This document shows, piece by piece, positions 47,955-56,362 of a stretch of 64,000 nt of DNA (within the stretch, counting starts at the first letter, position 1; each line of letters starts with the position of its first letter). Made by a program: the position numbers and the translations under genes. The DNA is from Faecalispora anaeroviscerum (GTDB lineage: Bacteria > Bacillota > Clostridia > Oscillospirales > Acutalibacteraceae), in the NCBI RefSeq assembly GCF_947568225.1, contig NZ_CANOOQ010000001.1, positions 2,542,001-2,606,000 of the forward strand, written 5' to 3'. The notes under the pieces were generated by a model that had not been told where the DNA came from, made no database searches, and saw only the letters and a program-made list of their open reading frames with translations.

Positions 47955-49103
47955 ATGGCAGTGGATAAAAGCAAGGCACTGGATACGGCACTGGCTCAAA
48001 TTGAAAAGCAGTTTGGCAAGGGCGCCGTTATGCGCCTGGGGCAGAATCAGGCAATGCAGGTGGAAGCAATTTCTACCGGCTCTTTTTCTCTGGATATGGC
48101 GCTGGGAATCGGCGGCCTGCCCAGAGGGCGCATTATAGAGGTGTACGGGCCGGAGTCCTCCGGTAAAACAACGCTGGCGCTGCACTGCATTGCGCAGGGG
48201 CAGAAAAACGGCGGCTATGCCGCGTTTATTGACGTGGAGCACGCGCTGGACCCGATCTATGCCCGTGCGCTCGGCGTGGATGTGGACGCGCTCCTCGTTT
48301 CTCAGCCGGATACCGGTGAGCAGGCGCTCGAAATTACCGAAGCGCTCGTGCGCTCCGGTGCGATCGACGTAATCGTGGTGGACTCGGTTGCGGCACTCGT
48401 TCCCCGTGCGGAAATTGAGGGTGAAATGGGCGACTCTCACGTCGGCCTGCAGGCCCGGCTGATGTCGCAGGCGCTGCGCAAGCTGGCGGGCGCGATTTCC
48501 AAATCGAACTGCGTGGCTATTTTTATCAATCAGCTGCGTGAAAAGGTAGGCGTGATTTACGGCAGCCCGGAGGTGACCCCCGGCGGCCGCGCCCTTAAAT
48601 TTTACGCTTCCGTGCGCATCGACATTCGCAAGATTGAAACACTGAAAAACGGCACCGAGCAAATCGGCACGCGGACGCGCGCCAAGGTGGTTAAGAATAA
48701 AATTGCGCCTCCCTTCCGCGAGGCGGAGTTTGACGTGATGTATGGCCAGGGCATTTCCCGCGAGGGTGAGATTCTCGATCTCGCGGCCAAGCTCGACATT
48801 GTTCAAAAGAGCGGAGCGTGGTTCTCCTACGGTGAAACCCGTCTGGGTCAGGGCCGCGATAACTCCAAGGAGTTTTTGAAGAACAATCCTGACATCAGTG
48901 CGGAAATCGAGCAGAAGCTGCGTGAAAATGCCGACCGCCTGCCCTCAAAGGCATCCGCTTCGTCCAAGAAGGCACCGGCTCCGTCGGCACCGTCCGAAGC
49001 GGCCAAGCCGGTTGAAATCGAGCAGGCGGCCCCGCCGGCAAAGCCCGCGGCTTCCGGCAGAGCATCCTCCAAAGCGAATATCGACATTTTGGTGGATGAT
49101 TGA
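47955..49103 (+). CDS. recA: Recombinase RecA
   Basis: A 382-residue RecA. Walker A GPESSGKTTLAL, IDVEHALDPIYARALGVD, Walker-B region VIVVDSVAALVPRAEIEGEM and the L2 loop region NQLREKVGVIYGSPEVTPGG are intact. ATG 47955 follows GGAGGAG. The acidic-Ala/Pro-rich C-terminus (SSKKAPAPSAPSEAAKPVE) is longer than in Bacillus but of a kind common in clostridia. It drives homologous recombination and LexA cleavage. It overlaps recX by one base. Confidence 0.98.
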   Translation: MAVDKSKALDTALAQIEKQFGKGAVMRLGQNQAMQVEAISTGSFSLDMALGIGGLPRGRIIEVYGPESSGKTTLALHCIAQGQKNGGYAAFIDVEHALDPIYARALGVDVDALLVSQPDTGEQALEITEALVRSGAIDVIVVDSVAALVPRAEIEGEMGDSHVGLQARLMSQALRKLAGAISKSNCVAIFINQLREKVGVIYGSPEVTPGGRALKFYASVRIDIRKIETLKNGTEQIGTRTRAKVVKNKIAPPFREAEFDVMYGQGISREGEILDLAAKLDIVQKSGAWFSYGETRLGQGRDNSKEFLKNNPDISAEIEQKLRENADRLPSKASASSKKAPAPSAPSEAAKPVEIEQAAPPAKPAASGRASSKANIDILVDD

Positions 49104-49738
49104 TGCAGATCACGGCAATCCGGCCCCACAGAAAGGGTCTTTCCCTGTTGGTACTGGACGGAGAACCGGCGATGGAGCTGGATTCCGGCGTTTTGTACCG
49201 GGAGGGAATCCGCGTGGGGGCGGAGCTTTCCGACGAGGAGCTGTACCTCCTGTGTCAGAAGTCAAACGAGGTGCGCGCCAGAGAAAAGGCGCTGTACCTG
49301 CTGGAGCATAGGGCGCATTTTAAAGGGGAGCTGGAAGAAAAACTGCGCCGGGATTTCCCGGCCGAGGCCGCAAAGCTTGCCGCCGACCATATGGAGGAGC
49401 TGGGGCTTCTCGATGATGCTGCCTGCGGGCGGCAGCTGGCGGGGGAGTTGCTGCGGAGAAAAGGCTTTTCGTCCTCGCGCGCGCGGATGGAGCTGTGCCG
49501 CAAGGGGCTCGATTCCGCCTTGGCGGAAGAGATCGTCGAAGAGTTGGCACCGCCGCCGGAGGAAAAAATCCGGCAGCTATTAGAAAAGAAATACCCCCTT
49601 GCCGCAAGGGATGAAAAACAGCGGCGCAGGGCGGTGAATGCCCTGCAGCGGATGGGGTATCGCCTGCCGGAGATTCGGCAGGCGCTGCGCTATCTGGACG
49701 AAACCATAGAATTGGATGAGGAGCAAATATGGCAATAA
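49103..49738 (+). CDS. recX: RecA regulator RecX
   Basis: A 211-residue protein of the RecX family, three-helix repeats that bind and modulate RecA filaments. Recognisable segments are LEHRAHFKGELEEKLRRDFP, LGLLDDAACGRQLAGELLRRKGFS and RRRAVNALQRMGYRLPEI. The ATG at 49103 overlaps the recA stop (TGATG), a coupling often seen for recA-recX. An N-terminal beta-rich extension of about 55 residues precedes the repeats, as in other Firmicute RecX proteins. Confidence 0.92.
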   Translation: MQITAIRPHRKGLSLLVLDGEPAMELDSGVLYREGIRVGAELSDEELYLLCQKSNEVRAREKALYLLEHRAHFKGELEEKLRRDFPAEAAKLAADHMEELGLLDDAACGRQLAGELLRRKGFSSSRARMELCRKGLDSALAEEIVEELAPPPEEKIRQLLEKKYPLAARDEKQRRRAVNALQRMGYRLPEIRQALRYLDETIELDEEQIWQ

Positions 49739-51066
49739 CAGTAGGAATGGTCAGCCTGGGCTGCGCCAAAAACCGGGTAGACGGAGAAATGATGATGGCA
49801 ACCCTGAAAAATGACGGGTTCCTTCTGGTAGACGACGCGGCGCTGGCTGATGTGGCGATTGTGAATACCTGCGGCTTTATCGAGGACGCCAAAAAGGAAT
49901 CAATTGATGAGATTCTCGAATTGGCCCGGCTCAAGCAAGAGGGGCAAATCCGCGCCATTGTGGTGACGGGCTGTATGGCGGAGCGTTATCGCGAGGAAAT
50001 CCGCAAGGAGCTGCCTGAGGCAGACGCGGTGGTGGGCATCGGTGCGAATGCCGAGATTGCCGATATCATCCGGCAGACGCTCGACGGGCAGAATCCCGAA
50101 TCCTTCCCGCCGAAAAACCGCCTGCCGCTGTATGGCGAGCGTGTTCACTCCACGCCCAGCTACTTTTCGTATCTCAAGGTGGCGGAGGGGTGCGACAGCC
50201 GCTGTGCCTACTGTGCCATTCCCATGATCCGCGGGCGCTACCGCAGCCGTTCCATGGAAAGCATCGTTGAGGAGGCTAAGGGTCTTGCGGCAGACGGCAC
50301 AAAGGAACTGATCCTGATTGCGCAGGATACGAGCCGCTACGGCGAAGATTTGTATGGCCGCCTGATGCTGCCCGAGCTGCTCGACCAGCTGTGCGAAATC
50401 GACGGGTTACGCTGGATTCGTCTGCTATACTGTTATCCGGATTACATTACCGATGAGCTGTTGGATACGATGGCCCGACAGGAAAAGGTAGTCAAGTATA
50501 TCGACTTGCCGTTGCAGCATGTATCGGGCCGGATGCTTCAATCGATGTACCGCGGCGGCGACCGAAAGTCCATTACGGCGCTGCTCCATAAAATCCGCGA
50601 AAAAGTGCCGGGCATCACGCTGCGCACCACGCTGATCACCGGCTTCCCCGGTGAAACCGAGGAGGATTTTACCGAACTTTCCGAGTTTGTCAAAGAAATC
50701 CGGTTCCACCGCATGGGCTGCTTTGCCTATTCGCAGGAGGAGGGTACCGCAGCGGCGAAAATGCCGAACCAGATCGAAGAAGAGGTCAAGCACCACCGCC
50801 GCGAGCTTCTGATGGAGCAGCAGATGCGCATCATGGAGGAGCAGTGTCAAAGCAAAATTGGGGAAACCATTCTGGTTTTGACCGAGGGCTATGACCGCTA
50901 CGCGGAGTGTTGGTTTGGGCGCAGCGAACAGGACGCGCCTGAGATTGACGGCAAGGTGTTTTTCTTTGCGAAGGATCAGAAGCCGTACCCCGGGCAGTTT
51001 GCCCGCGTGAAGATCACGAATTTTATTGAGTGCGATTTGATTGGGGAAGTGGAGGAGCTGTTATGA
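49729..51066 (+). CDS. rimO: Ribosomal protein S12 methylthiotransferase RimO
   Basis: A 445-residue radical-SAM methylthiotransferase. The N-terminal MTTase domain contains GMVSLGCAKNRVDGEMM, NTCGFIEDAK and VVTGCMAERY (cluster cysteines); the radical-SAM motif is CDSRCAYCAIP; a TRAM domain closes the protein (GKVFFFAKDQKPYPGQFARV). The sequence VSLGCAKNRVD rather than a MiaB-type start supports RimO. It overlaps recX by 10 bases and pgsA by four. Confidence 0.96.
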   Translation: MAITVGMVSLGCAKNRVDGEMMMATLKNDGFLLVDDAALADVAIVNTCGFIEDAKKESIDEILELARLKQEGQIRAIVVTGCMAERYREEIRKELPEADAVVGIGANAEIADIIRQTLDGQNPESFPPKNRLPLYGERVHSTPSYFSYLKVAEGCDSRCAYCAIPMIRGRYRSRSMESIVEEAKGLAADGTKELILIAQDTSRYGEDLYGRLMLPELLDQLCEIDGLRWIRLLYCYPDYITDELLDTMARQEKVVKYIDLPLQHVSGRMLQSMYRGGDRKSITALLHKIREKVPGITLRTTLITGFPGETEEDFTELSEFVKEIRFHRMGCFAYSQEEGTAAAKMPNQIEEEVKHHRRELLMEQQMRIMEEQCQSKIGETILVLTEGYDRYAECWFGRSEQDAPEIDGKVFFFAKDQKPYPGQFARVKITNFIECDLIGEVEELL

Positions 51067-51650
51067 ATCTGCCCAACAAGCTGACCATGCTGCGCCTGAT
51101 ATTGGTTCCGTTTTTTGTGGCGGTGCTGCTGGCTTCGGCGCTGCCGCACCATTCTCTGATTGCTGCGGTGCTGTTTGCCGTGGCGTCGTATACCGATCAT
51201 CTTGACGGGATGCTGGCGCGCAAGTATCATCAGATTACGGATTTCGGGAAATTCATGGACCCGCTTGCAGATAAGGTGCTGGTGATTTCCGCGCTGGTCT
51301 GCTTTGTGGAGCTGCACCTTGCCAATGTATGGTTCGTGCTGCTGATCATTGCGCGCGAATTCATGGTCACGTCCATCCGCCTTGTGGCGGCGGACAAAGG
51401 GCAGGTGATTGCCGCAAACAATTGGGGCAAGGCCAAAACCGTCAGCCAGATCATCGCAATTCTGGCGGTGTTGCTGCTGCAATATTGGCAGGAGCTAACG
51501 GTGGCCGGTGTGGCGCTGCCCGTCGCGGCAAATGAACCCCTTACTTCGCTGCTCGGTCAGCTTCTCATTCTGGTTGCCACAGTTCTTTCGGTGGTATCCG
51601 GAGGGATTTATTTAAAGCAAAACTGGCAGATTGTGAAAACGGCAGGTTGA
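51063..51650 (+). CDS. pgsA: CDP-diacylglycerol-glycerol-3-phosphate 3-phosphatidyltransferase
   Basis: A 195-residue membrane enzyme making phosphatidylglycerol phosphate. The CDP-alcohol phosphotransferase motif D-G-x2-A-R-x8-G-x3-D-x3-D is complete in DGMLARKYHQITDFGKFMDP plus LAD. ATG 51063 overlaps the rimO stop. It ends the recA-recX-rimO-pgsA operon, a common order in clostridia, and is followed by a terminator. Confidence 0.95.
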   Translation: MNLPNKLTMLRLILVPFFVAVLLASALPHHSLIAAVLFAVASYTDHLDGMLARKYHQITDFGKFMDPLADKVLVISALVCFVELHLANVWFVLLIIAREFMVTSIRLVAADKGQVIAANNWGKAKTVSQIIAILAVLLLQYWQELTVAGVALPVAANEPLTSLLGQLLILVATVLSVVSGGIYLKQNWQIVKTAG

Positions 51651-51668
51651 ATCTGTCAGCCTGTAAAA

Positions 51669-51697
51669 AAGCGCCGGATTTTTAAAATCCGGCGCTT
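51669..51697 (+). terminator. Terminator of the recA-pgsA operon
   Basis: AAGCGCCGGATTTT and AAAATCCGGCGCTT form an uninterrupted stem followed by CTGCT; the T run is short (TT) but the stem itself contains T/A runs. Confidence 0.75.
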
Positions 51698-51739
51698 CTG
51701 CTCAAAATGTGACATTTTTGCACACATCTCTAATATATG

Positions 51740-51768
51740 TTGCAATTAATTACAATAAATGGTATAAT
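51740..51768 (+). promoter_or_regulatory. Sigma-A promoter of the candidate ncRNA
   Basis: TTGCAA at 51740-51745, a 17-base spacer, TATAAT at 51763-51768. No protein-coding gene follows for 1.6 kb. Confidence 0.75.
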
Positions 51769-51774
51769 TTACCT

Positions 51775-52044
51775 TGTAAGGCACAATTAAAGTGCAAAGC
51801 GGGGACGAGGTGCCACGAACACCTCATCCCCTGCATACGGAGAACAGACCTCCATACACAACGGATATACCGCACATTTGCATACACATTATAACCCATT
51901 TTCTCCCTTTTGTACAGAGGGGAGGGAGAAACCCGAATGGGCTGGCCCTTCTTTTTGCGGGGGTTGTGTACTGTGCTTTGTGATATTGAGCGCTGTGTTA
52001 TGGAAGCACCCCCTTATGAGGGGTTCCGTAACAGGCGCTTTTTT
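51775..52044 (+). ncRNA. Candidate structured non-coding RNA of about 205-270 nt
   Basis: Between a consensus promoter and a strong terminator lies a sequence with no plausible ORF but extensive pairing. AAGGCACA (51778-51785) pairs with TGTGCTTT (51972-51979) to close the structure. Inside are GGGGA-C-GAGGTG / CACCTC-A-TCCCC (about 51800-51831), GGAG/CTCC (51840-51852), the long-range stem TACACAAC / GTTGTGTA (51855-51862 with 51963-51970), and within it CCCATTTTCTCCCT / AGGGAGAA...AATGGG (about 51895-51942). It terminates at AGCGC...GTTATGGAA / TTCCGTAAC..GCGCTTTTTT (51989-52044). It does not show tmRNA, RNase P or SRP core sequences, and the strong 5' side hairpin is unlike the simple rod of 6S RNA, though 6S size fits. 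Class unassigned. Confidence 0.6.
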
Positions 52045-52049
52045 GCTGC

Positions 52050-52201
52050 CTTACAGACAAAGGCAAAGCGGAGCCGGGTTTCTGGAAATTCTGTGAATTT
52101 AATTACCTATTAAGATTCCCCATTCTGATTTGCGTAGCCTTTAAAACCGCGGGCCTCCCCCGGCACTGCGGTCCCGGCTCCGCCGCGCTGTTGTCTGTAA
52201 G
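52050..52201. repeat. 152-bp fold-back (inverted-repeat) element
   Basis: Two 29-base arms, 52050-52078 and 52173-52201, are inverted copies: CTTACAGACAA, seven divergent bases, GCGGAGCCGGG. The 94-bp interior carries no gene. It begins six bases after the ncRNA terminator. It resembles a non-autonomous MITE or a paired 3' structure. Confidence 0.65.
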
Positions 52202-52255
52202 AAAGCTTTTCCCGCACGCATCGCCCGTGTGCGGCTGCCGGCCATTTTGGCCGAA

Positions 52256-52295
52256 AGCGCTGTCCCTCGTTTGAGGGATGGCGCTGTTTTTTTTT
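52256..52295 (+). terminator. Strong terminator-like hairpin without an upstream gene
   Basis: AGCGC-TG-TCCCTC / GAGGGA-TG-GCGCT around GTTT, followed by nine T residues. No protein gene lies upstream within 600 bp, so it would end RNA reading through the ncRNA and fold-back element. Confidence 0.7.
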
Positions 52296-52310
52296 GCAGG
52301 CTCAGCCTGC

Positions 52311-52816
52311 CTGCTTGCGCAGGGTTTGCCCCTGCTGTCAGGGCGGGCGCCTATTTTCTTATCTACACTTTTTGTGAGAGAGCGAATTTTTCTCTGCGGG
52401 GGTTCGCCGTGGGGATTCTGCTTGCGCAGGCTTGCCCCTCGTGCCGGGGCGGGCACTTCCTTTCGCGACGAGGCGAAAGGAAGCAAAGGCTCGCCAAAGG
52501 GCACCTTTGGAATCCGTTTTGGGGAACGGTTCCGGTGAGTGCCGCCACTAGCCACCGGGAAGGCGCTTCATTGAAAATGCCCACTCTCCAAGTTTAATCT
52601 GTAAATCAGTCTTGCTGTTCCGTCTGTCGGCGGGCATTTTCAAAGCGCTCTCGTTGGCTCGCAGTTTTTAGGCGGCTTCGCCGCACTAAGGCGTGTGCGC
52701 ACTTTCCGTCGTGCGCAAGCAGAATTTCTTTGGGGAATCCCCGCGGGAAAAACACGAAGTCTTTTGAGAATAGGGAACGCCCGCCCCGGCACGAGGGGCA
52801 ACCCCTGCGCCAGCAG
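52311..52816. repeat. Dispersed GC-rich repeats in the 51.7-53.0 kb gene-free region
   Basis: Three copies of a roughly 39-base unit CTGCTTGCGCAGG..TTGCCCCT followed by G/C-rich GGGCGGGC: 52311-52350 and 52418-52456 on the plus strand and 52779-52816 inverted. The short open frames across this stretch are rich in Arg, Pro, Gly and Ser on every strand and look like non-coding GC-rich repeat, not genes. From 52840 to 53040 the DNA turns AT-rich with nothing recognisable. Confidence 0.6.
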
Positions 52817-53047
52817 AATCTCCGCGCGGAGAAAGCCGCAAAAAAAATTAAAATTGAGAGAAAAACAACTGCCTTCTCAATCACTAAGAATTGTTGAAGC
52901 TAAAAACATATAAAGCATATATGCTAAAACAAGAAAAGAATATTAAATTTTAGAAATCAATGTAAAAATTTCCTAAAAACTGAAATTAAGCACATTTTTA
53001 TTTCTTCAAAATAAAAATATCCTGCTAAAATGGCAAAAACCCCGCTC

Positions 53048-53076
53048 TTTACAAGCTGAGAGCTTTGTTGTATACT
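53048..53076 (+). promoter_or_regulatory. Promoter of the cysES operon
   Basis: TTTACA at 53048-53053, a 17-base spacer, TATACT at 53071-53076; start of transcription about 53083, i.e. at the head of the T-box leader. Confidence 0.8.
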
Positions 53077-53082
53077 GAAACA

Positions 53083-53381
53083 TGGCAACAATTTGACAAA
53101 GTTGCATACAATAGTATTCAAATGCTGCAAACGGGAGAAGTACCCGAGACAAACGCAACAGAGAGAAAGCGCCACCGGCTGCAAGCGCTTTTTGCGGGGA
53201 GTTCGGCGAACATGCGCCCGTGTTCCGTAAAACGGAAAGCAGGCAGGGGGAACAGACGTCTTGGTGCGTCCTCAGTATCTCTGTTCGGTCAGGCACCGTT
53301 ACTGCCGCCAAGTGATAAAACGGAGTGGAACCGCGGAATGTTACCGCCTCCGTCCCCTTATGGGGACGAGAGGCGTTTTTT
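53083..53381 (+). promoter_or_regulatory. T-box leader, cysteine specifier, controlling cysE-cysS
   Basis: The conserved T-box AGTGGAACCGCGG is at 53324-53336. Upstream is a stem I region with the AGAGAG element (53161 region) and a probable specifier in GAACATGCGCC, codon TGC for Cys at 53213-53215. Downstream a terminator stem CGCCTC-CGTCCCC / GGGGACG-A-GAGGCG followed by TTTTTT (53344-53381) can compete with T-box pairing. Uncharged tRNA-Cys should therefore allow read-through into cysE and cysS. The specifier is read by eye and is the least certain part. Confidence 0.88.
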
Positions 53382-53434
53382 GTTGCCGTTTTATCTGTAT
53401 TGTAAATTGTATTGCCATAATGGAGGAATCGGGT

Positions 53435-54112
53435 ATGTTCAATAATTTAAAAGCAGAGCTGGATTCTATTCTGGATCGGGACCCTGCGGCCAGAACCCGG
53501 TTAGAGGTTTATTTGCTGTACTCAGGGTTTCGCGCTGTGCGTTCCTATCGTTGGGCCAATTGGTTTTATCGTCATAATAGGAAACTGATTGCCAGATATA
53601 TTTCGCAGCGGGCGCGCCATAAAACAGGGGTGGAGATTCACCCTGCCGCTAAAATAGGCAAGGGCCTGTTCATCGACCACGGCATGGGCGTGGTGATCGG
53701 CGAAACGGCCGAGATTGGTGATTACTGCACGCTGTACCAGGGGGTAACTCTGGGCGGAACGGGCAAGGATCACGGGAAGCGTCACCCCACCCTCGGCAAT
53801 AATGTGATGGTGGGCTCCGGTGCAAAAATTCTTGGGCCGTTTAAAGTGGGGGACAATGCGCGTGTTGCCGCCGGTGCCGTCGTACTCAGTGAAGTTCCTG
53901 CCGGTGCAACCGCCGTAGGTGTACCTGCCAGGATTGTGCGGATTAACGGTGAGAAGCCTTACGATCTCGATCAGATCCATGTGTCTGACCCTGTTGAGCA
54001 GGAGATGACCGATCTGCAGAATGTCTGCACGGCGCTCAGCATGCAGGTTGAAGAGCTGCTGGATCGTCTGGAATCCTGCCAGAAAGAGCGAACAGTGAAA
54101 CGGGATTCGTGA
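53435..54112 (+). CDS. cysE: Serine O-acetyltransferase CysE
   Basis: A 225-residue left-handed beta-helix acyltransferase making O-acetylserine, the precursor of cysteine. Hexapeptide repeats run through GVEIHPAAKIGKGLFIDHGM, GVVIGETAEIGDYCTLYQGV and LGGTGKDHGKRHPTLG with catalytic His and Asp residues in IDHGMG and KDHGKRHP. ATG 53435 has GGAGG at 53422-53426. The N-terminal helical domain is short, as in Gram-positive enzymes. It is directly under the cysteine T-box. Confidence 0.95.
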   Translation: MFNNLKAELDSILDRDPAARTRLEVYLLYSGFRAVRSYRWANWFYRHNRKLIARYISQRARHKTGVEIHPAAKIGKGLFIDHGMGVVIGETAEIGDYCTLYQGVTLGGTGKDHGKRHPTLGNNVMVGSGAKILGPFKVGDNARVAAGAVVLSEVPAGATAVGVPARIVRINGEKPYDLDQIHVSDPVEQEMTDLQNVCTALSMQVEELLDRLESCQKERTVKRDS

Positions 54113-54178
54113 ATGGAAGGACTGCCCAAAGACAAAGATAACAATAGAATGACGGCGCAACTGCGCGGGAGGTTTTCT

Positions 54179-55582
54179 ATGAAAATTTACAATACGCTGA
54201 CAAGACAAAAGGAAGAGTTTATCCCCATTCAAGAGGGAGAAGCAAAAATTTATGCCTGCGGCCCCACGGTGTACAACTTTATTCATATCGGCAATGCCAG
54301 ACCGATCTGTGTGTTTGATATTCTGCGCCGTTATATGGAATACCGTGGCCTGAAGGTGACTTATGTCCAGAATTTTACGGACATTGATGACAAAATCATT
54401 CGCAAGGCAAATGAGGAGGGTTCGGATTACCTGACGGTTTCCCGCAAATATATTGAGGAATACAAAACCGACGCCTCCGGCCTGAATGTGCGCACTGCTA
54501 CGGTTCATCCGCTGGCGACTGAAAGCATGGACGATATTCTGCAAATTATTGAAACTCTGGTGGAAAAGGGTTACGCCTATGCCACCCCGAACGGCGACGT
54601 GTACTTCCGCACCAAAAAATTCGATGAATACGGTAAGCTGTCTCACCAGCCGCTGGACGATTTGCAGGCCGGCGCGCGCATCAGCGTGGATGAGATCAAA
54701 GAGGACGCGATGGACTTTGCCGTGTGGAAGTCCGCAAAGCCCGGCGAGCCGAGCTGGGATTCCCCGTGGGGCAAGGGCCGCCCCGGCTGGCATATTGAGT
54801 GCTCCGCGATGGCTCGTCACTTTTTGGGGGATACGATCGATATTCATTGCGGCGGGCAGGATTTGATTTTCCCCCACCATGAAAACGAGATTGCGCAGAG
54901 CGAATGCTGCAACGGCGTCCCCTTTGCCCATTACTGGATGCACAACGGCTATATCAACGTCGATAACCATAAAATGAGCAAATCCCTCAATAACTTCTTC
55001 ACAGTGCGTGAGGTCGCGAACGTGTACGGTTATGAGCCAATCCGCTTTTTGATGGTTTCGTCGCAGTACCGCAGCCCCATCAATTACAGCGTGGAGATCA
55101 TCGAGCAGTGCAAATCTGCTCTGGATCGCCTTTATAACTGCCGCGACAATCTGACGTTTGCCAGAGACAACGCGCCCGAAGGACTGAAAGCCGGGGAGCA
55201 GGAGCAAATTGATGCGCTTGATTCGTTCCGCCAGCGCTTCATCACCGCGATGGACGATGATCTGAACACCGCCGACGCGATTTCGGTGCTGTTTGATCTG
55301 GCCCGCGAGATGAATACCAACCTGATTCCCGGCGAAAAGAGCAGGGAGCTGTACAGCGCGGCTCTGGCGCTGTATAACGAGCTGGCGGATGTGCTTGGCC
55401 TGCTGTACCAGAGAAAGAAGCAGTCGCTGGATGAGGAAATTGAGGCGCTGATTCAGCAGCGTACCGAAGCGCGCCAGACCAAGGACTGGGCCACCGCCGA
55501 CCGAATCCGCGACGAGCTGAAAGCCCGCCACGTGGTTTTGGAGGATACCCCCCAGGGCATTAAGTGGAAAATTGTAGAATGA
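54179..55582 (+). CDS. cysS: Cysteinyl-tRNA synthetase
   Basis: A 467-residue class I synthetase. HIGH-type motif HIGNARP, zinc ligands including CGPTVYN and CSAMARHFLG, GGQDLIFPHHENEIAQSE and the KMSKSLNN motif are all present. ATG 54179 follows GGGAGG; upstream in-frame codons from 54113 abut the cysE stop and have no site. It is co-transcribed with cysE under the T-box, linking cysteine supply to its charging. Confidence 0.97.
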   Translation: MKIYNTLTRQKEEFIPIQEGEAKIYACGPTVYNFIHIGNARPICVFDILRRYMEYRGLKVTYVQNFTDIDDKIIRKANEEGSDYLTVSRKYIEEYKTDASGLNVRTATVHPLATESMDDILQIIETLVEKGYAYATPNGDVYFRTKKFDEYGKLSHQPLDDLQAGARISVDEIKEDAMDFAVWKSAKPGEPSWDSPWGKGRPGWHIECSAMARHFLGDTIDIHCGGQDLIFPHHENEIAQSECCNGVPFAHYWMHNGYINVDNHKMSKSLNNFFTVREVANVYGYEPIRFLMVSSQYRSPINYSVEIIEQCKSALDRLYNCRDNLTFARDNAPEGLKAGEQEQIDALDSFRQRFITAMDDDLNTADAISVLFDLAREMNTNLIPGEKSRELYSAALALYNELADVLGLLYQRKKQSLDEEIEALIQQRTEARQTKDWATADRIRDELKARHVVLEDTPQGIKWKIVE

Positions 55583-55598
55583 TTCTGCCGCTGGCAGC

Positions 55599-55632
55599 GC
55601 GAACAGCCGTCGAGATACGGCTGTTCGCTTTT
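55599..55632 (+). terminator. Terminator of the cysES operon
   Basis: GCGAACAGCCGT and ACGGCTGTTCGC pair perfectly around CGAGAT, followed by TTTT. Confidence 0.85.
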
Positions 55633-55691
55633 ACAGAGGGTTGTTTATGCGTTCCGGGGAACGCTGTGTTTCGAAAAGGGAGAGATTTTAG

Positions 55692-56171
55692 ATGGCGAAG
55701 GAACATAAAACAAATGTAATGCGAATTCTGGAGAAAGAAAAGATTTCGTATCAGTTTTATTATTATTCTCACGAAGATGGCCAGATCGACGGCATCTCTG
55801 TGGCTCATAAGCTGAATCAGCCGGTGGAGCAGGTGTTTAAAACGCTTGTAACGCGCGGGGCCAGCAAGAACTTTTATGTGTTTGTCATTCCGGTAGAGGA
55901 GGAGCTGGATTTAAAAGCAGCCGCACAGTCGGTTTCCGAAAAATCGGTAGAGATGGTCCACGTCAGTGAAATCAACCAGATCACGGGTTATATCCGCGGG
56001 GGCTGTTCACCGGTTGGCATGAAGAAGCAGTTTCAAACGGTAATTGACGAATCCTGTCTGCAATTGCCCACCATTATCGTCAGCGGCGGCAAGATCGGCA
56101 CACAGGTGGAGCTTGCTCCCGCTGATCTGATCACGCTGATTGCAGCCTCCACCGCGCCCCTTTGCAAATGA
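55692..56171 (+). CDS. ybaK: Cys-tRNA(Pro)/Cys-tRNA(Cys) deacylase YbaK/EbsC
   Basis: A 159-residue editing protein of the YbaK/ProX superfamily that hydrolyses mischarged Cys-tRNA(Pro). Family marks are VFKTLVTRG near residue 48 with the catalytic Lys, and GYIRGGCSPVGMKK (the GGCSPxGxKK motif). GGGAGA precedes ATG 55692. Its position after cysE-cysS puts synthesis, charging and proofreading of cysteine next to one another. Confidence 0.94.
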   Translation: MAKEHKTNVMRILEKEKISYQFYYYSHEDGQIDGISVAHKLNQPVEQVFKTLVTRGASKNFYVFVIPVEEELDLKAAAQSVSEKSVEMVHVSEINQITGYIRGGCSPVGMKKQFQTVIDESCLQLPTIIVSGGKIGTQVELAPADLITLIAASTAPLCK

Positions 56172-56362
56172 TCCAAATTTGACAAATTCCGACAAATTTT
56201 ATATGATTGATCCAGAATCAATACACGATCAAAATGGCGGTATCTTACTTAGCGCAAGGCGGGGGAAGATACCGAAAGCATAGTTTTGATTATTATCAAA
56301 AAGGTAGTTACAAGTACCGGTTTTGGCAGAGAACCGGGAATGTAAAAAGGGAGAGAAACGGG

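Noticed and set aside
47919..48806. 295-codon minus-strand frame opposite recA
   Set aside because: Antisense frame of a gene with unmistakable RecA motifs; no binding site and no recognisable domains.
51775..51979. 6S RNA assignment for the structured RNA
   Set aside because: Size and promoter fit, but the strong 5' hairpin and multibranch layout differ from the rod with central bubble, and I cannot run a covariance model.
52229..52913. Several Arg/Pro-rich open frames on both strands at 52.1-52.9 kb
   Set aside because: They overlap each other in many frames, follow dispersed repeats and lack ribosome binding sites; treated as non-coding.
53522..55531. Open reading frame of 669 codons on the minus strand opposite cysE and cysS
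   Set aside because: It is the shadow of two strongly conserved genes in the opposite strand; its composition (His, Ile, Arg-rich) is that of an antisense frame and it has no family features or ribosome binding site.
56207..56362. N-terminal extension of the small protein at 56363
   Set aside because: No binding site before 56207 and composition (basic, Tyr-rich) unlike the downstream part; the start with AAAGGGAGAG is better.
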